Shown here: positions 16,274-24,518 of the stretch, piece by piece | How positions within the stretch are numbered: the stretch's first letter is position 1 | How the letters are laid out: the number at the start of each line of letters is the position of its first letter | NCBI GenBank assembly: GCA_016781485.1 | Contig: JADDQH010000025.1 | Coordinates: 1-36,540 of the forward strand | From: Chloroflexota bacterium | GTDB taxonomy: Bacteria > Chloroflexota > Limnocylindria > Limnocylindrales > CSP1-4 | Reading direction: 5' to 3' | DNA length: 36,540 bases | Made by a program: the position numbers and the translations under genes | The notes under the pieces: model-generated | Told to the model about the DNA's origin: nothing | The model's input: only the letters and a program-made list of their open reading frames with translations | Database searches by the model: none

Positions 16274-17833
16274 ATGCCGAAGAGCTCATCGAATGGTGCC
16301 ACGCTTGGATTCGAGCAGACGCTGTGGGCGGCCGCGGACAAGCTCCGGGGGCATCTGGACGCCGCCGAGTACAAGCACGTCGTCCTGGGCCTGATCTTCC
16401 TGAAGTACATCTCCGACGCGTTCGAGGAGCGCCGCCAGCAGTTGCTGGCGGAGGTCGGCCAGGGCGCGGATCCCGACGACCCCGACGAGTACCGCGCAGT
16501 CAACGCGTTCTGGGTGCCGCCCGAGGCGCGCTGGGAGCGTCTCCAGGCGCAGGCGCACCAGCCGACGATCGGTCACGCGCTCGACGGCGCGATGGACGCG
16601 ATCGAGCGCGAGAACAACTCGCTCAAGGGCGTCCTGCCTCGCGACTACGGTCGCCCCTCGCTGGACAAGCGCCGGCTCGGCGAGCTGGTCGACCTGATCG
16701 CGACGATCGGCTTCGACCGCTCGGACGGCAGCGCCACCGACGTCCTCGGCCGGGTCTACGAGTATTTCCTCGGCCAGTTCGCCAGTCGCGAGGGCAAGAA
16801 GGGCGGCGAGTTCTACACGCCGCGGAGCGTCGTCCGGCTCCTCGTGGAGATGATCGAGCCGTACCGCGGTCGCGTGTACGACCCCTGCTGCGGATCGTCA
16901 GGGATGTTCGTGCAGTCGGAGGAGTTCATCGAGGCCCACGGGGGCAGGCTGCGCGACATCAGCATCTTCGGCCAGGAGTCGAACCCGACAACGTGGAAGC
17001 TGGCGAAGATGAACCTCGCGATTCGCGGCATCGAGGCGAATCTCGGGCCGTACGCGGCTGACTCCTTCCACACCGACCTGCACCCGGACCTCAAAGCGGA
17101 CTTCATCCTCGCCAATCCGCCCTTCAACATGAGCGACTGGGGCGGCGAGCGGCTCCGGAACGACGTCCGGTGGAAGTACGGCGTGCCACCGGTCGGGAAC
17201 GCGAACTTCGCCTGGGTCCAGCACATCGTCCACCACCTCGCGCCTACAGGGATCGCGGGCTTCGTGCTCGCGAACGGCTCGATGAGCTCGATGCAGTCGG
17301 GTGAGGGCGAGATTCGCAAGAACCTCGTCGAGGCCGACCTCGTCGACTGCATGATCGCGCTACCGCCGCAGCTGTTCTACGGTTCCGGGATACCGGTCTG
17401 CCTCTGGTTTCTGGCTCGTGACCGATCAGGGACGGCGACACCTGGTGTGCGACGGATGCGCGACCGTCGTGGCTCCGTCCTGTTCATCGACGGGCGGCGG
17501 TCCGGCGTGATGGTCGACCGGACACACCGCGAGCTGACGGATGCGGACATCTCCCGGATCGTCAGCACCTACCATGCCTGGCGGGGGGAAGCCGACACCG
17601 ACGAATACGTCGACGCTGCTGGTTTCTGCCGCTCGGCGATGCTCGAGGAGATTCGCGAGCATGGCCACGTCCTCACCCCGGCCCGCTACGTCGGGAGCGA
17701 TCGCCTCACCGACGACGGACTGGATTCCGCCATCGGTGCGCTCGTTGCTCGCTATCGCGCTCTTGCACAAGAAGCGGCGGAGCTAGACGGCCGGATACTC
17801 GAGCGACTCGGGAGCTTCGAGACGCGCGAGTGA
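16274..17833 (+). CDS. hsdM: Type I restriction-modification DNA methyltransferase (HsdM)
   Basis: 519 residues from the ATG at 16274. This start gives the usual HsdM N-terminus ([15 protein letters not shown]..., [18 protein letters not shown]). An upstream in-frame ATG at 16202 would add an unlikely Cys/Pro-rich lead. The AdoMet motif is [11 protein letters not shown] and the catalytic motif is LANPPFN, that is N6-adenine methylation. [14 protein letters not shown] is also family-typical. HsdM and HsdS form the methyltransferase core of the complex. hsdS follows after 1 base. Confidence 0.95.
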   Translation: MPKSSSNGATLGFEQTLWAAADKLRGHLDAAEYKHVVLGLIFLKYISDAFEERRQQLLAEVGQGADPDDPDEYRAVNAFWVPPEARWERLQAQAHQPTIGHALDGAMDAIERENNSLKGVLPRDYGRPSLDKRRLGELVDLIATIGFDRSDGSATDVLGRVYEYFLGQFASREGKKGGEFYTPRSVVRLLVEMIEPYRGRVYDPCCGSSGMFVQSEEFIEAHGGRLRDISIFGQESNPTTWKLAKMNLAIRGIEANLGPYAADSFHTDLHPDLKADFILANPPFNMSDWGGERLRNDVRWKYGVPPVGNANFAWVQHIVHHLAPTGIAGFVLANGSMSSMQSGEGEIRKNLVEADLVDCMIALPPQLFYGSGIPVCLWFLARDRSGTATPGVRRMRDRRGSVLFIDGRRSGVMVDRTHRELTDADISRIVSTYHAWRGEADTDEYVDAAGFCRSAMLEEIREHGHVLTPARYVGSDRLTDDGLDSAIGALVARYRALAQEAAELDGRILERLGSFETRE

Positions 17834-17834
17834 C

Positions 17835-19169
17835 ATGACGGCTTGTACGCTCAGCGAACTATTACGTCGCGGCGCCCTCTTCTACAGCGATGGCTACCGA
17901 ACCAAACAGTCGGAGCTGGGGGCGAGCGGTCTCCCCATTCTGCGTGTTTCTCAGGTCGGCCGAGGGCACCTGAGACGAACCCAGGATGTGGAGTTTGTCC
18001 GTACCGAGTTCCGGCCAAAGATGGGACTGAAGGTCGCTAAGCACGGCGACATCGTGGTGACAACGAAGGGGACGGTCGGGCGTACAGCGCGAGTCACGCC
18101 GGAGTTCGAGGGCTTCGTGTATTCGCCTCAGGTCTGCTTCGTCCGCGTGGGAGAGCAGGCCGATCTCGACAGTGACTTCCTCTACTACTGGTTCCAGAGC
18201 CCGGATTTCGTAGACCAGATATCGGCCATAAAGACGCAGACCGATATGGCGGACTACGTGAACCTCCGCGACTTCGGCGCGGTGGCCGTTCAGCTGCCGC
18301 CGATCGACGTTCAGCGGGCGGCGGGAACGACACTTAGTCTGCTCGATAGCAAGACCTTGCTGAACCGCGGGATGAACGAGGCACTAGAGAGTCTCGAGCG
18401 TACCATCTTCCGTTCATGGTTCGTCGACTTCGATCCGGTCCGGGCGAAGGCCGAGGGCCGCGAACGCGTGGGCATCGACCGCGAGACCGCGGCGCTCTTC
18501 CCGGACTCATTCGAAGAGTCGCCGCTCGGCCCGGTGCCCTCCGGCTGGAAGGCTGTTCGCCTCGGATCGCAGATCGACGTTATCCGTGGGCTCAGCTACT
18601 CAGGAGCCGCGTTGACCGACGCCGATGGAGGCGGCCTTCCGCTGCACAATCTCAACTCGATTCGCGCAGGGGGCGGGTATCAACCGGACGGGCTTAAGTG
18701 GTTCGCCGGCGACTACGCGAATCGCCACGTTGTTTCGCCAGGCGACGTGATCGTGGCAAACACCGACCTCACTTGGGCGTACGAAGTCATCGGCTCGCCC
18801 GCAATCGTCCCGCGCCGGTACGGTGAAACCGAGCTGTTCAGCGCCGACCTCTTTCGCCTCGATATCCAACGGCAATCGCCGCTGACCGAGCGCTACATCT
18901 ACTTCCTGCTTTCGACTCGCCGCTATCACGATGAGGTCGCTGGCTACGCGAACGGCACGACGGTCAACCATCTCCCGACGGCAGCGCTCCAGCGGCCGTG
19001 GATCGTGCTGCCGCCGCGCCCCATCATCGAGAGGTTCGAGGCGATCGTCGGCCCGATGCTCGATCTCCAGGAGCTGCTGAACGTCCAGAGCGAGGCGCTC
19101 GAGGCGACGCGCAACACGTTGCTCCCGAAGCTCATCTCCGGCGAGATCCGCGTCCCGGTGGCCGGCTGA
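17835..19169 (+). CDS. hsdS: Type I restriction-modification specificity subunit (HsdS)
   Basis: 444 residues with two target-recognition domains (about 1-155 and 225-400). They are separated by a conserved helix (LLDSKTLLNRGMNEALESLERTIFRSWFVDFDPV) and followed by a second one near the C-terminus (LLNVQSEALEATRNTLLPKLISGEI). This is the standard bipartite layout. A 60-base line counted in the first recognition domain (18181-18240) is only 50% GC, against 73% in one hsdM line, so this domain was probably acquired by recombination. The ATG comes 1 base after the hsdM stop. Confidence 0.93.
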   Translation: MTACTLSELLRRGALFYSDGYRTKQSELGASGLPILRVSQVGRGHLRRTQDVEFVRTEFRPKMGLKVAKHGDIVVTTKGTVGRTARVTPEFEGFVYSPQVCFVRVGEQADLDSDFLYYWFQSPDFVDQISAIKTQTDMADYVNLRDFGAVAVQLPPIDVQRAAGTTLSLLDSKTLLNRGMNEALESLERTIFRSWFVDFDPVRAKAEGRERVGIDRETAALFPDSFEESPLGPVPSGWKAVRLGSQIDVIRGLSYSGAALTDADGGGLPLHNLNSIRAGGGYQPDGLKWFAGDYANRHVVSPGDVIVANTDLTWAYEVIGSPAIVPRRYGETELFSADLFRLDIQRQSPLTERYIYFLLSTRRYHDEVAGYANGTTVNHLPTAALQRPWIVLPPRPIIERFEAIVGPMLDLQELLNVQSEALEATRNTLLPKLISGEIRVPVAG

Positions 19170-19231
19170 TGGAAGGCGAGCAACGCTCAGGGGCTTCGTC
19201 GACAACCGGCTGCGACGCAGCGGAGGGGAAG

Positions 19232-19495
19232 ATGGCCGACACGGTCACGTATTTCCCCCTGACCGATTTTTCCGGTGCTCCGTACGGGCTTGCGAGGATG
19301 ACCAGATCGGAGCATGGCCTGATGATCGAGTCCTACGATGCCGTGACGGACTCGTGGCGACCCGCCAACGCCCTCTACGGGCTCCTGACCGGCATCGGTG
19401 GCGACATCCCGCCGGACCCCGCGGGCGCGGACGAGGCGGAGCGGATCAGGTCGGCGTTTCGGGCGAAGGTCGGTCGGGCGAAATCGTCCGAGTGA
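19232..19495 (+). CDS. Small protein of unknown function downstream of hsdS
   Basis: 87 residues from an ATG with a GGAGGGG ribosome-binding site 3-5 bases upstream. The same frame also has an ATG at 19169 that overlaps the hsdS stop (TGATG) and would add 21 poorly structured residues; coupling could use it. The sequence (YFPLTDFSGAPYGLARM, IESYDAVTDSWRP, then an acidic and basic helix at the end) has no motif I recognise. It lies in the hsdM-hsdS operon and ends 81 bases before a Fic gene. It could be a small accessory or antirestriction-type protein, but nothing proves this. Confidence 0.6.
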   Translation: MADTVTYFPLTDFSGAPYGLARMTRSEHGLMIESYDAVTDSWRPANALYGLLTGIGGDIPPDPAGADEAERIRSAFRAKVGRAKSSE

Positions 19496-19554
19496 CGTGT
19501 CTTCGCAGGGAAGTGCGTCACAGGAGCCGCAGCTCGAAAGATTTAAGGCAAAGT

Positions 19555-19575
19555 CGCGAGATGGTATAACTCGCG
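19555..19575. promoter_or_regulatory. Inverted repeat around a -10-like box at the first Fic gene
   Basis: CGCGAG (19555-19560) and CTCGCG (19570-19575) flank a 9-base spacer containing TATAA. TATAAC (19565-19570) sits only 6 bases before the ATG at 19577, so the transcript may be leaderless, and no ribosome-binding site is seen. The repeat would let a repressor block the promoter. Confidence 0.45.
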
Positions 19576-19576
19576 C

Positions 19577-20770
19577 ATGGCGCCGCTTGCCGTCTCGGAG
19601 CAGCAGCTCGATCTGGATCTAGCCGGCCATCGGGAGGTCGGCCGACGGATCCGCGCGGGTCGGGGAGAAGGCGGATACGGAGCGTTCGTCCCGCATCCGC
19701 TGCCCCCCACGGTCGCGTATGACGGCCGGCTGATGTCGCTCCTGTCCGACGCGGATCGGGCCCTTGGTGAGCTGAATGGACTCGGGCGCATGGTCCCGAA
19801 TCCGGACCTGCTGATCGGCCCGTTCGTACACCGAGAGGCCGTGCTCTCGTCGAAGATCGAGGGGACCCAGGCGACGATCACCGACGTGTACGCGCTGGAG
19901 GCGGGGCAGGTCGGCCTTTCGCCGCGGCGCCCCTCCGACGTACGGGAGGTCGCGAACTACATCGACTCGCTCCGCTACGGACTCGACCGGCTGGAGACAC
20001 TGCCGGTCAGCCTCCGGCTCTTCCGCGAGCTCCACGCGCGGCTCATGGCCGGCGTGCGGGGCCAAGGGGCGACGCCGGGCGAGTTCCGGACATCGCAGAA
20101 CTGGATCGGTCCGCCCGGGTGCCTGCTTTCCGACGCCACGTACGTTCCGTCGCCCCCGAGTGAGCTCATGGACTGCCTTGGACGGTTCGAGCTCTATTGC
20201 CATCAGGAGGACGGAGCGAACCCGCCTCTCGTCCGCCTGGGGTTGATCCACGGACAGTTCGAGATGATCCATCCGTTCCTTGATGGGAACGGACGCATCG
20301 GGCGCCTCCTGATCACGCTACTGCTCGTCCATTGGGGACTCCTGTCGCTGCCCCTCCTGTACCTGAGCGCATTCTTCGAGCGGCGGCGGCCCGAGTACTA
20401 CGACCGGCTGCTCGGCATCAGTCAGCGGGGCGCATGGGAGGAGTGGATCGCCTTCTTCCTGGAGGGCGTCCGGACTGAGTCGCGCGATGCCGCTGAGCGC
20501 GCAAAGCGCCTCCAAGACCTCCAGCACCGCTGGCGGGACCTCTTCACCGGAGTCCGCGGCTCGGCACTCACCCTCCGGCTCGTCGACGCGCTCTTCGAGG
20601 GACCGATCGTGACGATTCCGCGTGCACAGGAGATTCTCGGCGTGACGTACCCGAGCGCCAAGGCGCACGTTGACAAGCTCGTGAGCGCCCGTGTGCTCGC
20701 GCCGTTCGGCGCGCGTGCGTACGGTCGAGCGTTCGTCGCCGAAGAGATTCTCGGAATCATCGATGCCTAG
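19577..20770 (+). CDS. Fic family AMPylase-type protein
   Basis: 397 residues. A Fic_N-like region comes first, with SSKIEGTQ (91-98), the Fic inhibitory motif (S/T)xxxE(G/N). The catalytic Fic motif is HPFLDGNGRIGR (232-243), complete. A winged-helix-like C-terminus (about 320-397: LVDALFEGPIVTIPRAQEILGVTYPSAKAHVDKL) is usual in this class. Such proteins transfer AMP, or other phosphate-linked groups, to target proteins, and an in-cis inhibitory helix keeps them off. It sits between hsdS and hsdR, an unusual place, and may be a guard that responds to restriction failure; that is inference. Confidence 0.9.
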   Translation: MAPLAVSEQQLDLDLAGHREVGRRIRAGRGEGGYGAFVPHPLPPTVAYDGRLMSLLSDADRALGELNGLGRMVPNPDLLIGPFVHREAVLSSKIEGTQATITDVYALEAGQVGLSPRRPSDVREVANYIDSLRYGLDRLETLPVSLRLFRELHARLMAGVRGQGATPGEFRTSQNWIGPPGCLLSDATYVPSPPSELMDCLGRFELYCHQEDGANPPLVRLGLIHGQFEMIHPFLDGNGRIGRLLITLLLVHWGLLSLPLLYLSAFFERRRPEYYDRLLGISQRGAWEEWIAFFLEGVRTESRDAAERAKRLQDLQHRWRDLFTGVRGSALTLRLVDALFEGPIVTIPRAQEILGVTYPSAKAHVDKLVSARVLAPFGARAYGRAFVAEEILGIIDA

Positions 20771-20793
20771 TCTTTTGCGGCAAGACTTATAGT
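20769..20793 (+). promoter_or_regulatory. Inverted repeat and -10-like box upstream of hsdR
   Basis: AGTCTT (20769-20774), 7 bases, AAGACT (20782-20787), directly followed by TATAGT (20788-20793), which could be the -10 element of hsdR. Another AGTCT follows at 20791. The repeat overlaps the Fic stop codon. hsdR may thus have its own regulated promoter separate from hsdMS. Confidence 0.4.
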
Positions 20794-20837
20794 CTCTCGA
20801 CCAAGGCCTTAAGTTCGGACGGAGAATAGAGGCACAC

Positions 20838-23228
20838 TTGAAGTCCGCTTTCGCCGAGAGTGTCCTGGAGGACGCCGCGCTCGAGTGGTTGGAGGAACTC
20901 GGGTACACGATCGAGCACGGCCCGGTCATCGCACCCGGCGAGCCGGCGGCCGAGCGGAACGACTTCCGCGACGTCATCCTCAGTGGCCGGCTGCTCACAG
21001 CGCTCCGGCGCCTGAACCCCGACGTTCCCGGCACGGCGCTCGCCGAAGCGGAACGTCAGGTCCGTCGTGCCTCGTCGCCGGCACTACTCGTAGAGAACCG
21101 ACGCCTTCACCGGCTGTTGGTCGAAGGCGTCACCGTCGAGGTGACGGATCGAGACGGGCGCGTCCGTGGGTCGGTCGTCCGGCTTCTCGACGTCGACCGC
21201 CCGCTTTCGAACGACTGGCTCGCGGTCGACCAGTTCGCGGTCAAGGGTCTGTCGCTCCGGCGGGCCGACGTGGTCGTCTTCGTTAACGGCCTGCCGCTAG
21301 CGGTCCTCGAGCTCAAGGACCCAGCCAACGAGGACGCGACGGTGTGGTCGGCATTCAACCAGCTCCAGACGTACAAGCAGGAGATTCCCGACCTGTTCCG
21401 GACGAACGCAGTGCTGGTCGCCTCGGACGGGGTGGACGCTCGGGTGGGTTCCCTGACGGCCCCGCGTGAGTGGTTCCTGCCGTGGCGAACGGTCGCGGGA
21501 GACTCCGTCGCGCCGGACAGCGCGAACCGCCTAGAGGTGCTCATTCGGGGGATCTTCGAACGCGAGCGCTTCCTCGATCTCGTCCGTCACTTCGTCGTCT
21601 TCCATGACGAAGGTGCTGCGACTCGCAAGGTGGTCGCCGGCTACCACCAGTTCCACGCGACGCGGCGCGCGGTGAGGACGGCAATCGAAGCGGCCGGGCC
21701 TCGCGGAGACGGCCGTGCCGGGGTGGTGTGGCACACGCAGGGCTCCGGCAAGAGCCTGACGATGGCGTTCTGTGCTGGGAAACTTGTGGTCGAGCCGACG
21801 CTCGCGAACCCGACTCTCGTCGTCATCACCGACCGAAACGACCTGGACGACCAGCTGTTCGGGATCTTTGCGGCTTCGGAGGAACTGCTCCGCCAGGCGC
21901 CCGTGCAGGCGCGCGACCGCGACCACCTTCGGGAGCTGCTCCGCGTCCCGTCGGGCGGCGTCGTTTTCACGACGATCCAGAAGTTCCTCGCCGAGCCGGG
22001 CGAGCACTTTCCGATGCTCTCCAACCGCCGCAATGTCGTTGTCATGGCGGACGAGGCGCACCGGTCGCAGTACGGCTTCATCGACGGCTTCGCGCGGAAC
22101 ATGCGCGACGCGCTCCCCAATGCGACCTTCATAGCGTTCACCGGAACGCCCGTTGAGCTGGACGACCGGGACACGCGAGCCGTCTTTGGCGACTACATCG
22201 ACGTCTACGACATCGCTCGCGCCGTGGAGGACGGGGCGACCGTCCCGATCTACTACGAAAGCCGGCTGGCGAAGCTCGACCTGCGCGAGGAAGAGCGCCC
22301 GCGGATCGACGAGGCGTTCGAGGAGGCGACCGAGGGCGAGGAGACTGTCAGAGTCGAGCGCCTGAAGACGCGCTGGGCTCAGCTGGAGGCGATCGTCGGC
22401 ACGGAGCGCAGGCTTTCCATGGTCGCCCGCGATCTCGTCGAGCACTTCGAGGCCCGGCGGACGGCGATAGAAGGCAAGGCGATGGTCGTCACGATGAGCC
22501 GGCGGATCGCCGTCGACCTGTACCGCGAGATCGTCAAGCTTCGACCCGAGTGGCATGCGGACCGCGACGATGAGGGCGCCGTCAAGGTCGTGATGACCGG
22601 CTCGGCTTCCGACCCGCTCGACTGGCAGCCGCACATCCGGAACAAGGCCCGCCGAGAGGCCCTTGCCGGCCGGTTCAAGGACCCGGACGATCCGCTTCGG
22701 GTCGTGATCGTCCGAGACATGTGGCTGACTGGCTTCGACGCACCGAGCCTCCACACGATGTACGTCGATAAGCCGATGCGTGGTCACGGGCTCATGCAGG
22801 CCATTGCCCGCGTCAACCGCGTATTCCGGGACAAGCCGGGCGGCCTCGTCGTCGACTACATCGGGATCGCGGACGACCTGCGCCGAGCGCTGTCGAAGTA
22901 CGCGGAAGCAGGGGGCGGCGGTCGGACGGCGATCGACCAGGACGACGCCGTGCGCGCGATGCGGACGCGGTACGAGATCTCCCGCGACATGTTCCACGGC
23001 TTCGACTACCGGACGGCTCTCGCCGGAACGCCCGCCGAGCGGATGAAGCTGTTGCCTGCGGCACAGAATCACGTCCTCGGACTCGAGGACGGGCGGAATC
23101 GGTTTGTCCGGGCCGCGAACGACCTGTCGAAGGCGTTCGCGCTCGCGATGCCGCGGGGCGAGGCGCTCGCTATCCGCGATGAAGTGGCGTTCTTCCAGGC
23201 GGTCCGGGTCGCCCACGCCGCGGCGTAG
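20838..23228 (+). CDS. hsdR: Type I restriction endonuclease subunit (HsdR), C-terminally short
   Basis: 796 residues from a TTG with AGAGG 5 bases upstream. Nuclease core: Asp144, then LAVLELKD (Glu158, Lys160). Helicase motor: Walker A HTQGSGKS (299-306), DEAH (405-408), FTGTP, and the final motif [23 protein letters not shown]. These are all intact. Typical HsdR proteins have about 1000 residues; the reading frame here stops right after [17 protein letters not shown], where relatives continue into a helical C-terminal domain that docks onto the methyltransferase. No such sequence is found in other frames downstream. The subunit may cut poorly, fail to assemble, or work with another partner. 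Confidence 0.9.
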   Translation: MKSAFAESVLEDAALEWLEELGYTIEHGPVIAPGEPAAERNDFRDVILSGRLLTALRRLNPDVPGTALAEAERQVRRASSPALLVENRRLHRLLVEGVTVEVTDRDGRVRGSVVRLLDVDRPLSNDWLAVDQFAVKGLSLRRADVVVFVNGLPLAVLELKDPANEDATVWSAFNQLQTYKQEIPDLFRTNAVLVASDGVDARVGSLTAPREWFLPWRTVAGDSVAPDSANRLEVLIRGIFERERFLDLVRHFVVFHDEGAATRKVVAGYHQFHATRRAVRTAIEAAGPRGDGRAGVVWHTQGSGKSLTMAFCAGKLVVEPTLANPTLVVITDRNDLDDQLFGIFAASEELLRQAPVQARDRDHLRELLRVPSGGVVFTTIQKFLAEPGEHFPMLSNRRNVVVMADEAHRSQYGFIDGFARNMRDALPNATFIAFTGTPVELDDRDTRAVFGDYIDVYDIARAVEDGATVPIYYESRLAKLDLREEERPRIDEAFEEATEGEETVRVERLKTRWAQLEAIVGTERRLSMVARDLVEHFEARRTAIEGKAMVVTMSRRIAVDLYREIVKLRPEWHADRDDEGAVKVVMTGSASDPLDWQPHIRNKARREALAGRFKDPDDPLRVVIVRDMWLTGFDAPSLHTMYVDKPMRGHGLMQAIARVNRVFRDKPGGLVVDYIGIADDLRRALSKYAEAGGGGRTAIDQDDAVRAMRTRYEISRDMFHGFDYRTALAGTPAERMKLLPAAQNHVLGLEDGRNRFVRAANDLSKAFALAMPRGEALAIRDEVAFFQAVRVAHAAA

Positions 23229-23251
23229 ATCACTCCGGTGCTGGACGCCTA

Positions 23252-24517
23252 CTATGAATAGTAGCCAGCCATGACCTCCTCCGCCACCCTCATTCCCAGC
23301 CGCCTCCGTTCGCCGTCCTCCATCTGAAGATGGATTCCGTGCTGCGTGATGATGTCGTGAAATGGTCTCGCCACTGATTGCCCGTTTTGAGGCTGCAGCT
23401 GGTAGATGAAGTCGCGTTCATACCTATTCCACGCCTCGGTAATCACGTATGGGCTGTGCGACGAAATTAGGACCTGCGACGGGTTCCGCCCAGAGTCGTC
23501 GGACGCCACGCAACGTACGGTTTCGTAGACGTATCGGATAGACCGGGGAACAAGGCCGTTTTCGGGCTCCTCAAGACAAATCACTGGCGGACGGACAGGG
23601 CCAGCCAACAGGACCGCAATTCCAATTAGGGCCAATGTCCCGGCCGACAAGTTTGCTGCTTGCACTACGCCGCGCGAGTCGGTGAACTTCACCGAAAACC
23701 CAATTCGCGAATTTTCCACCGAGTTGAACTCAAATCCGTCGAAGCCTTCGAGGACTGGGCGAAGCTCTTCGACCAGGCGGTCGAGCACCGGGCTGCTCGT
23801 TTCACTCAGGTAGTACAGGACGCTCGGCAAACCTTCGCCCCCGAAGTCGAGTCGCGGTGCCTGCAAGTAGTCAAGGCGAGGGTCGCCCACGTGGAGTTCG
23901 TCCGATACGTCGAGCGAGATATCAGGCAGCCGCGATGGCTGTGCGAGCGCGTGTGGCTCCAGCCGGAACTTGCCGATCCGACTCACCTCTCGCGCACAGT
24001 AGGTCACCAAGTCATCGATTTCTTCGTAGGCGTCCGCGACCTGCGCGCGCCTAATCGCCGCAAAAATGCTCTGATCTTCGGTTACGAACGGAAGCGCGGA
24101 CCGCAGCGGCGAGGCATCAATGTCGGAACGCTTGAACAACGGAGTACCGTCGGACTTGACGATCTCCTCATCGTAGATTTCGTACCGTGGGTAATCTCGT
24201 GAGCCGGCTAGCTGCTTGTAAGAAACCGCGTACGTCAGTGCGTCCGCGTCGTGTGGCGTGCGGGAGAGAATAGCTTCGAACCCCACCCGCGCCGTTGCAC
24301 TCGCCCCGTGATGACGTCGCGAAGTGAACGAATAGGGGCCAGGGCCGAACGCTTGGCTGAGTCGTCCGCGAGAGACCATAGAAAAGTTGATGAGGGCGTC
24401 GAACAACGCCGACTTTCCGCCGTTGTTTGGGCCAACGAATACGGTGATGGGGAATAGATCGACTGCAGTGTCGCGATGAATGAGGAAGTTGCGGACGACG
24501 AAGCGGCGGATGTACAT
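23252..24517 (-). CDS. AAA ATPase of the OLD/ABC-like type (AAA_21), no TOPRIM
   Basis: 421 residues, the right size for a single ABC-like ATPase domain. Walker A is GPNNGGKS near residue 30, the signature is NLSAGTLALIG, Walker B is VICLEEPENGL, and the switch is SSHSPYV. There is no TOPRIM nuclease domain after the ATPase, unlike OLD or GajA. A line counted in this gene (23701-23760) has 52% GC, against 73% in the neighbouring helicase (24661-24720), so it came from a different source. The ATG follows the helicase stop after 1 base. ATPases of this kind act as sensors in several defence systems; function here is inferred. Confidence 0.8.
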   Translation of the reverse strand: MYIRRFVVRNFLIHRDTAVDLFPITVFVGPNNGGKSALFDALINFSMVSRGRLSQAFGPGPYSFTSRRHHGASATARVGFEAILSRTPHDADALTYAVSYKQLAGSRDYPRYEIYDEEIVKSDGTPLFKRSDIDASPLRSALPFVTEDQSIFAAIRRAQVADAYEEIDDLVTYCAREVSRIGKFRLEPHALAQPSRLPDISLDVSDELHVGDPRLDYLQAPRLDFGGEGLPSVLYYLSETSSPVLDRLVEELRPVLEGFDGFEFNSVENSRIGFSVKFTDSRGVVQAANLSAGTLALIGIAVLLAGPVRPPVICLEEPENGLVPRSIRYVYETVRCVASDDSGRNPSQVLISSHSPYVITEAWNRYERDFIYQLQPQNGQSVARPFHDIITQHGIHLQMEDGERRRLGMRVAEEVMAGYYS

Positions 24518-24518
24518 C

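Noticed and set aside
21531-23216. Minus-strand open frame of 561 codons opposite hsdR
   Set aside because: HsdR motifs are unmistakable on the plus strand; the opposite frame has no domain.
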